A stretch of 64,000 nt of DNA from Chaetorhynchus papuensis (Eukaryota > Chordata > Aves > Passeriformes > Rhipiduridae), in the NCBI GenBank assembly GCA_013396525.1, contig VWYX01000924.1, positions 186,001-250,000 of the forward strand, in the 5' to 3' direction. Each line of letters begins with the position of its first letter. The stretch's first letter is position 1. The notes beneath the pieces are model-generated. The model saw only the letters and a program-made list of their open reading frames with translations, had not been told where the DNA came from and made no database searches. Shown here piece after piece: positions 61,101-64,000 of this stretch. The translations under genes were made by a program, and so were the position numbers.

Positions 61101-62763
61101 TTACTGCACATAGGCTTTATGTGCTTGGAGAATCACTTAATTTGCAATTGTTACAGAAAACAGAGCACTGAAATATAACACAGTTGCCTGTCTTCCAAAC
61201 ATACCATTAGTGGAACTGCTCTGAAGTCAGTGTCCAAAACCCACAGCCTCTGCTTCCACTAGAAGCAGGAGGGTGCTCATTTTCACTTCACAAGTCAGGC
61301 AGTTAAACCATTACCAGGGAAACACAAACAGCATCAGTAGGTCACTGAGGAGCAAGAGATCTGGGAGACAGGAAATTAGTCACCTCCTTTGTGGTTTTCT
61401 CCTGTTACCCAGAAAAGCCATCAGTTTGTACATCTCTCAGTACCTCAGCTCATCAACAGCTGCATACACACATTGTAGGGCTATGACAGTTTTTCATATG
61501 GGTAAGGAAAACCAGTGAAATTCCCCTTAAATAGGAATACTTGTCTTTCATAGCCAAAAGCTGCTGTGATGTTCACAAGCATCGTTTGATTCTAATGTAT
61601 CAGGCATTAAACAAGCAGACACATGAAAAGGATGTAAGAGGCCCCCAAAAAATGACTGCATCTTTGAAAGTTTTAAAGACCGGAAACCTTAAACATGGGA
61701 TTTGAAACAAAACTGAAACCACTATATTGTGTACATTACTGCTGATATACCATCCTGCAGTTAAAACTAAGTCAGATAAATGGCTTATACTGTGTTCACA
61801 AGATGCTAAACCAGTAGAGAAATATTTGAATGTTACCAAACAGAAGAGGCAATAAAGGTTTGGATAATGCCTTTAACCTGTGCTTTCTATAGTGGAAACT
61901 CTGTATCTAAAGAAAAACACATCCTGAATAACTTGTTCTTCCCTTCAAACATTTACCTGTGTGATTCTTTTCCATGAAAACTGGTAAATTCCCTCAAGTC
62001 TGCAACTAAAACATCAAGTCATAACCAGAAAAAGAAACAAACCCTGACTTCATTGCCTGCACCTTGATATTTCGCCTCACTGTTCTTTTGTGTATAGCAG
62101 CCTTCATTGTTTAACAAAAATCTGCAAACCTTTTGAGACAGCACTTAGGCCTGTCTTCAGATTGCACACAGTATCACACATATGTATTATCCACCTCAAG
62201 AAATGAAAAAAAAAAGCTAGAAACAAACAGGTATGAGAACGTTGACACCTTTTTTGTTTGCTTCCTTCTGAAAATCAAAGGAACCTAATTCTCCTTTCAG
62301 TTTCATCCTAGGAGAATGCCACAGACTGCAGCGAATTAACACGTTGATTACACTGGCATCCACAAGCAATAACTGTTCATTCCAGGGCTCTGAAGCCTTG
62401 TATTAGAATATTTGTGAATCTTTAACAGAGATTTTTGCCTAGATAGCTTTCCTTTCACATAAATGTCATCACAGTACTTTATCGTCTGGTTTAGGTAAGA
62501 TCAGACAGGTTGCTAAAGGATTTGCAAATTGGTCCACCAAGGCTAGCATTTGACCTCTGTAATAAGGTCATGCATGTGGCAGCCACACCACACTTTGACA
62601 TTTTAGTTCACTTAGCACATCAAGTTTTTAAGCTTTACTTATCACTCAAGAAAGTACTTACAGGGTCAGAGGGACCACAGAAGTCTCTGAACACTTTTGA
62701 AGGATCAAGTTGTCTAATCTCCATTGCTATGCAAGGGCCTGAACACAACTCTGAAACCATCTC
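28106..62763 (-). CDS. NME7: NME7, C-terminal part (last three coding exons; partial gene)
   Basis: NME7 has an N-terminal DM10 domain followed by two nucleoside-diphosphate-kinase domains. It is a component of the gamma-tubulin ring complex and a ciliary/axonemal protein. Three minus-strand exons (62,662-62,763, 42,939-43,046, 28,106-28,138) join in phase 0 to give the last 80 residues plus stop. They cover the end of the second NDPK domain and finish VQYFFKILDN, as in the human protein. The segment NAVHCTD corresponds to the NDPK catalytic-histidine motif NxxHGSD. The His is kept, and the usual Gly is Cys, as I recall for human NME7. The gene is cut by the right edge, so the DM10 domain, the first NDPK domain and most of the second are outside. 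It converges with ATP1B1. Confidence 0.93.
29108..29175. repeat. A-rich low-complexity tract
   Basis: A pure A-run is followed by A/C-rich interrupted runs of the type aaaaaaccccaaaccaaccc. On the minus strand it is a long pyrimidine/T tract. There is no adjacent repeat body that would mark it as a retroposon tail. Confidence 0.75.
34445..34499. repeat. 30-bp AT-rich tandem duplication
   Basis: The segment beginning aaataaataaagtag at 34,445-34,474 is repeated at 34,475-34,499 with a two-base deletion and a truncated end. It is a local duplication within the NME7 intron. Confidence 0.85.
38340..38660. promoter_or_regulatory. Orphan CpG-dense patch within the NME7 last intron
   Basis: By eye this roughly 320-bp segment has more than 20 CpG dinucleotides in a GC-rich setting, while the surrounding intron has very few. 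It appears to meet usual CpG-island criteria but is not at a known promoter. A 195-codon minus-strand frame (38,048-38,635) overlaps it. The protein is unrecognised and the frame is probably kept open by base composition. It could be an enhancer, an alternative promoter or a lncRNA start. Confidence 0.45.
41691..41727. repeat. (GA)n-rich simple repeat
   Basis: An imperfect GAGA microsatellite interrupted by gacagaaa units. It lies within the NME7 intron. Confidence 0.8.
42939..43046 (-). CDS. NME7: NME7 penultimate coding exon (catalytic-His motif)
   Basis: This exon has 36 codons, phase 0 at both ends, reading ALARHLRPGTLRAVFG and ending LPEDGLLE. It contains NAVHCTD, whose histidine (codon at 42,972-42,974) is the position phosphorylated during NDPK catalysis. 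Minus-strand acceptor is caatag|GCA and donor is GAG|gtaagg. The first two residues (AL) differ from the human EI at this junction, as I remember it. Confidence 0.94.
43146..43202. repeat. Three tandem 19-bp AT-rich units next to CR1
   Basis: Units at 43,146-43,164, 43,165-43,183 and 43,184-43,202 follow the pattern attaaaatatgtgtagtat with one to three differences. The array stops 10 bases before the CR1 body and about 100 bases from the NME7 exon. Confidence 0.85.
43213..43839 (+). mobile_element. CR1 LINE, 5'-truncated 3' fragment
   Basis: This plus-strand fragment matches the 3' end of chicken-repeat-1 retrotransposons. It contains degraded sequence of the C-terminal reverse-transcriptase ORF (for example around gagaaggagttgggggtgtt and gttggggttgttcagcctgg). 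It then has the CR1 3'UTR and ends in the diagnostic octamer repeat attctatgattctata at 43,824-43,839. The frame is broken by stops and indels, so it is inactive. It lies in the NME7 intron in antisense orientation to the gene, about 170 bp upstream of the penultimate exon in transcription order. Confidence 0.93.
45866..45884. repeat. Poly-T tract
   Basis: A nearly pure run of T within NME7 intron sequence, reading as poly-A on the minus strand. I see no retroposon body attached that would explain it. Confidence 0.7.
47301..47358. repeat. 29-bp tandem duplication
   Basis: The unit beginning agccaaaactgcagatttca occupies 47,301-47,329 and is repeated at 47,330-47,358 with a single base difference (cag versus caa). 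It is a recent local duplication in the NME7 intron. Confidence 0.92.
49166..49191. repeat. A/G-rich simple repeat
   Basis: Low-complexity caaaaaaagaaaaaaag-type sequence. No gene is associated with it. Confidence 0.7.
51831..51886. repeat. (AAT/AAC)n and (CAT)n compound microsatellite
   Basis: Trinucleotide aataac repeats grade into acaacaaca and then catcatcat. It accounts for an open frame rich in asparagine and histidine here, which is not a gene. It lies 120 bp from the 3' end of the second CR1 copy. Confidence 0.85.
52009..53302 (-). mobile_element. CR1 LINE, 5'-truncated, with reverse-transcriptase remnants
   Basis: A minus-strand CR1 copy whose 3' end is the octamer-like agaatcacagaata at its left border. 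Reading leftwards on the minus strand it encodes recognisable but interrupted reverse-transcriptase segments. An N-terminal block lies at 53,120-53,302 (QDFVRGRSCLSNLISL, resembling the CR1 QHGF.KGRSCLTNLI motif). A palm-domain block follows around 52,815-52,925 (VLFNIFINDLD), and the thumb/C-terminal block lies at 52,085-52,806 (KRRLRGD and WNRLPREVV motifs). The catalytic FADD position reads SAAN at 52,826-52,837, and stops and frameshifts separate the blocks. It is inactive. The right border is approximate. Confidence 0.92.
52085..53302 (-). pseudogene. Degenerate CR1 reverse transcriptase (ORF2 fragment)
   Basis: This is the coding remnant inside the CR1 copy. Intact stretches are 53,120-53,302 (60 codons), 52,315-52,806 (163 codons) and 52,085-52,318 (77 codons), lying in different frames, so the original ORF has been broken by indels. 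No endonuclease domain is present because of 5' truncation. The metal-binding aspartates of the palm motif are lost, so it cannot supply polymerase activity. Confidence 0.88.
55952..55966. repeat. Poly-A tract
   Basis: A short pure A-run with no recognisable retroposon upstream on either strand. Confidence 0.6.
56754..56772. repeat. (CA)n microsatellite
   Basis: A perfect CA dinucleotide array of about nine and a half units, likely to be polymorphic. Confidence 0.9.
58046..58150 (-). mobile_element. MIR SINE relic
   Basis: The segment contains the MIR core as its reverse complement: aactgaggcagaaagat, then gtccaaggtcacacagt, then ggagctaaagcagactcca. These correspond to the MIR words CTGAGGCACAGAGAG, CCAAGGTCACACAG and the GGACTCTGGAGCC region. 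MIR elements are tRNA-derived CORE-SINEs active early in amniote evolution, so this is a very old, diverged copy. Borders are approximate. Confidence 0.8.
62662..62763 (-). CDS. NME7: NME7 coding exon, third from the 3' end
   Basis: This exon has 34 codons, phase 0 at both ends, opening EMVSELCSGPCIAMEIRQ and ending FRDFCGPSDP. It encodes part of the second NDPK domain, with the SGP...AMEI strand and the FCGPSDP loop typical of the family. Minus-strand acceptor is ccttccag|GAG and donor is CCT|gtaagt. The next upstream exon, expected to end near VTEYH, is not found before the right edge. Confidence 0.94.
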
Positions 62764-64000
62764 CTGGAAGGGAAAAAAGACAGAAAAACAGTTGAACTTC
62801 TTTGGGCTTTAGCAAGGATTGTATGCCTCCCCAATACAAGGCCCGAACTTACAGGACAGAAACAATTAACAAATATTGGTGCATTTAGGAAAGGACACAA
62901 AACAAAGATACCATTAGTATTCACCACAAAAGAAATGTTTTCCATTTTGCTACTTGGTTTAAAAGGTGGAAATTGAAAAAAAATTGGATATTCAGCTTCA
63001 TCAGGATACTGAATAGCATATAACAGCATCCACAATACTTTAAATTCTTTTGTAGGTACATCCTTATTGATCTGGACCTAGATTTCATGGCAGTGTCTCA
63101 TAACTTGTCCAACTAGACTGAATCACTGGAATGCACTTTAAGCCTGAAAAATCACGCTGTGTTCAGCCAGTTCCACAGGCAGCAATGTACTTTGCAGTGT
63201 TCCCTAGCAGAAGCAGGGTACATAGCCTGTATCTGTTCCCAAATATACACTCCTTCGATGGCTTTAAGTCATCAAAATGTCTCCTGGGCTTTTGGTTCTC
63301 ACTGCCTTTTCCTCACAGATTACTGCAGAAGCTGAAACACACAAGCCAACAGAATCTGTGCCTGCAGCACAAGCTGTTAGGGAAAGGGTCCTGGTCTGGC
63401 AACACTCCTGTGATGTACTAATAGCAGAATCTGTTACACTGAAATCGTCTGTTTCCCTGGAGTCTCCAGGAGAGTAAAGAGACATCGTGAGTTCCGTGTG
63501 GGTGATGAAGATGTGTCTTAGTTTTCATAAGCTTAAATTAACTCTGGGCATTAGTGCCAATTTGGTGTTTGTTAATTAGAGGTATAGGTTTCACAAGCAG
63601 AAAGAATCTATTTTGATGTTCTAGTCTGACTTCCTTTTTAAAATCATGCCTTTATAATTGCATACTTGTCTAGAAATCTGGGCAGACAAGTTTGAAACAA
63701 ATCAGGACAATTAAAGGGATCAAAACCAATGAGGAAAGAGGAAAGGACAAAACATGCACAGAAAGTAAGGGAGGACAGGTAAGGACTGGCAAGGTTCTGC
63801 AATCATGGCCACCAGCCACGGGCAGGTCAAAGATGAGCCATGGAAAAGGAAAACAGAGTGGATGAAAGAGAAGAGGAAAAGAAGAACTAAGTCCTTCTTC
63901 TCCTTCTGTGAATAGTGACAGAAAATAAATACACAATGACTCCAAGTCAGGCAGCACTGCTCCAAAAAGTTGCTATCCTCATACTGGATTCCATGCTGAG
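62764..64000 (-). other. NME7: NME7 intron, truncated by the window edge
   Basis: This is intronic sequence upstream of the exon at 62,662-62,763. I searched the minus strand for the preceding NME7 exon and found no match. A purine-rich stretch lies at about 63,842-63,895. No repeat or other gene was recognised. Confidence 0.75.

Larger units (their letters stand above)
43047..62661 (-). other. NME7: NME7 penultimate intron
   Basis: This 19.6-kb intron separates the two upstream exons seen here. It contains the two CR1 copies, a 3x19-bp tandem repeat, a 2x29-bp tandem repeat, several microsatellites and a MIR relic. Two splice-flanked open segments on the minus strand (48,048-48,120 and 49,426-49,509) are weak exon candidates treated as findings. 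No recognised gene is nested here. Confidence 0.8.

Noticed and set aside
1..64000. CRISPR arrays, bacterial operons, tRNA or rRNA genes, viral insertions
   Set aside because: No regularly spaced repeats, tRNA-like folds, rRNA signatures or recognisable viral genes were seen. The window is ordinary vertebrate nuclear DNA with one complete and one partial gene.

Overview
The window is vertebrate nuclear DNA, almost certainly from a bird. The main evidence is a complete six-exon ATP1B1 gene (Na+/K+-ATPase beta-1 subunit, 305 codons, very close to the avian protein as I remember it) on the plus strand. Facing it tail-to-tail on the minus strand are the last three coding exons of NME7. This ATP1B1/NME7 arrangement is the known amniote synteny (human 1q24). 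Two 5'-truncated CR1 LINE copies, typical of birds and other reptiles, support the assignment. Compact introns and a strong CpG-island promoter fit as well. I cannot name the species.

Layout. Positions 1-12,250 are upstream sequence in which I recognise no gene. A CpG island spans about 12,250-13,720 and carries the ATP1B1 promoter: GC boxes, an 18-bp palindrome, an inverted CCAAT box and a TATA-like element near 13,092. It also holds exon 1 and a 15-base run of N at 13,481-13,495. ATP1B1 coding exons lie at 13,336-13,435, 15,967-16,095, 22,975-23,130, 23,853-24,037, 25,914-25,994 and 26,653-26,919. Its roughly 1-kb 3'UTR runs to polyadenylation signals at 27,856, 27,881 and possibly 28,043. 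NME7 ends at 28,106 on the minus strand. Its terminal coding exons are 28,106-28,138, 42,939-43,046 and 62,662-62,763, separated by introns of 14.8 and 19.6 kb. The rest of NME7 lies beyond the right edge.

The NME7 introns contain a CR1 3' fragment (43,213-43,839, plus), a longer CR1 fragment with dead reverse-transcriptase remnants (about 52,009-53,302, minus), an ancient MIR SINE relic (about 58,046-58,150), several short tandem duplications and a small orphan CpG-dense patch (about 38,340-38,660). The two genes are functionally unrelated: ATP1B1 is the obligate partner of the sodium pump, and NME7 is an NDPK-family protein of gamma-tubulin complexes and cilia. They share a tail-to-tail boundary whose polyadenylation signals are interlocked within about 40 bp.

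I found no convincing undescribed system. The most useful leads are the interlocked 3' ends, the orphan CpG patch, a CpG-retaining stop-free stretch at 40,667-40,993, and a pair of weak cryptic-exon candidates inside the large NME7 intron. Most other open frames look like chance.
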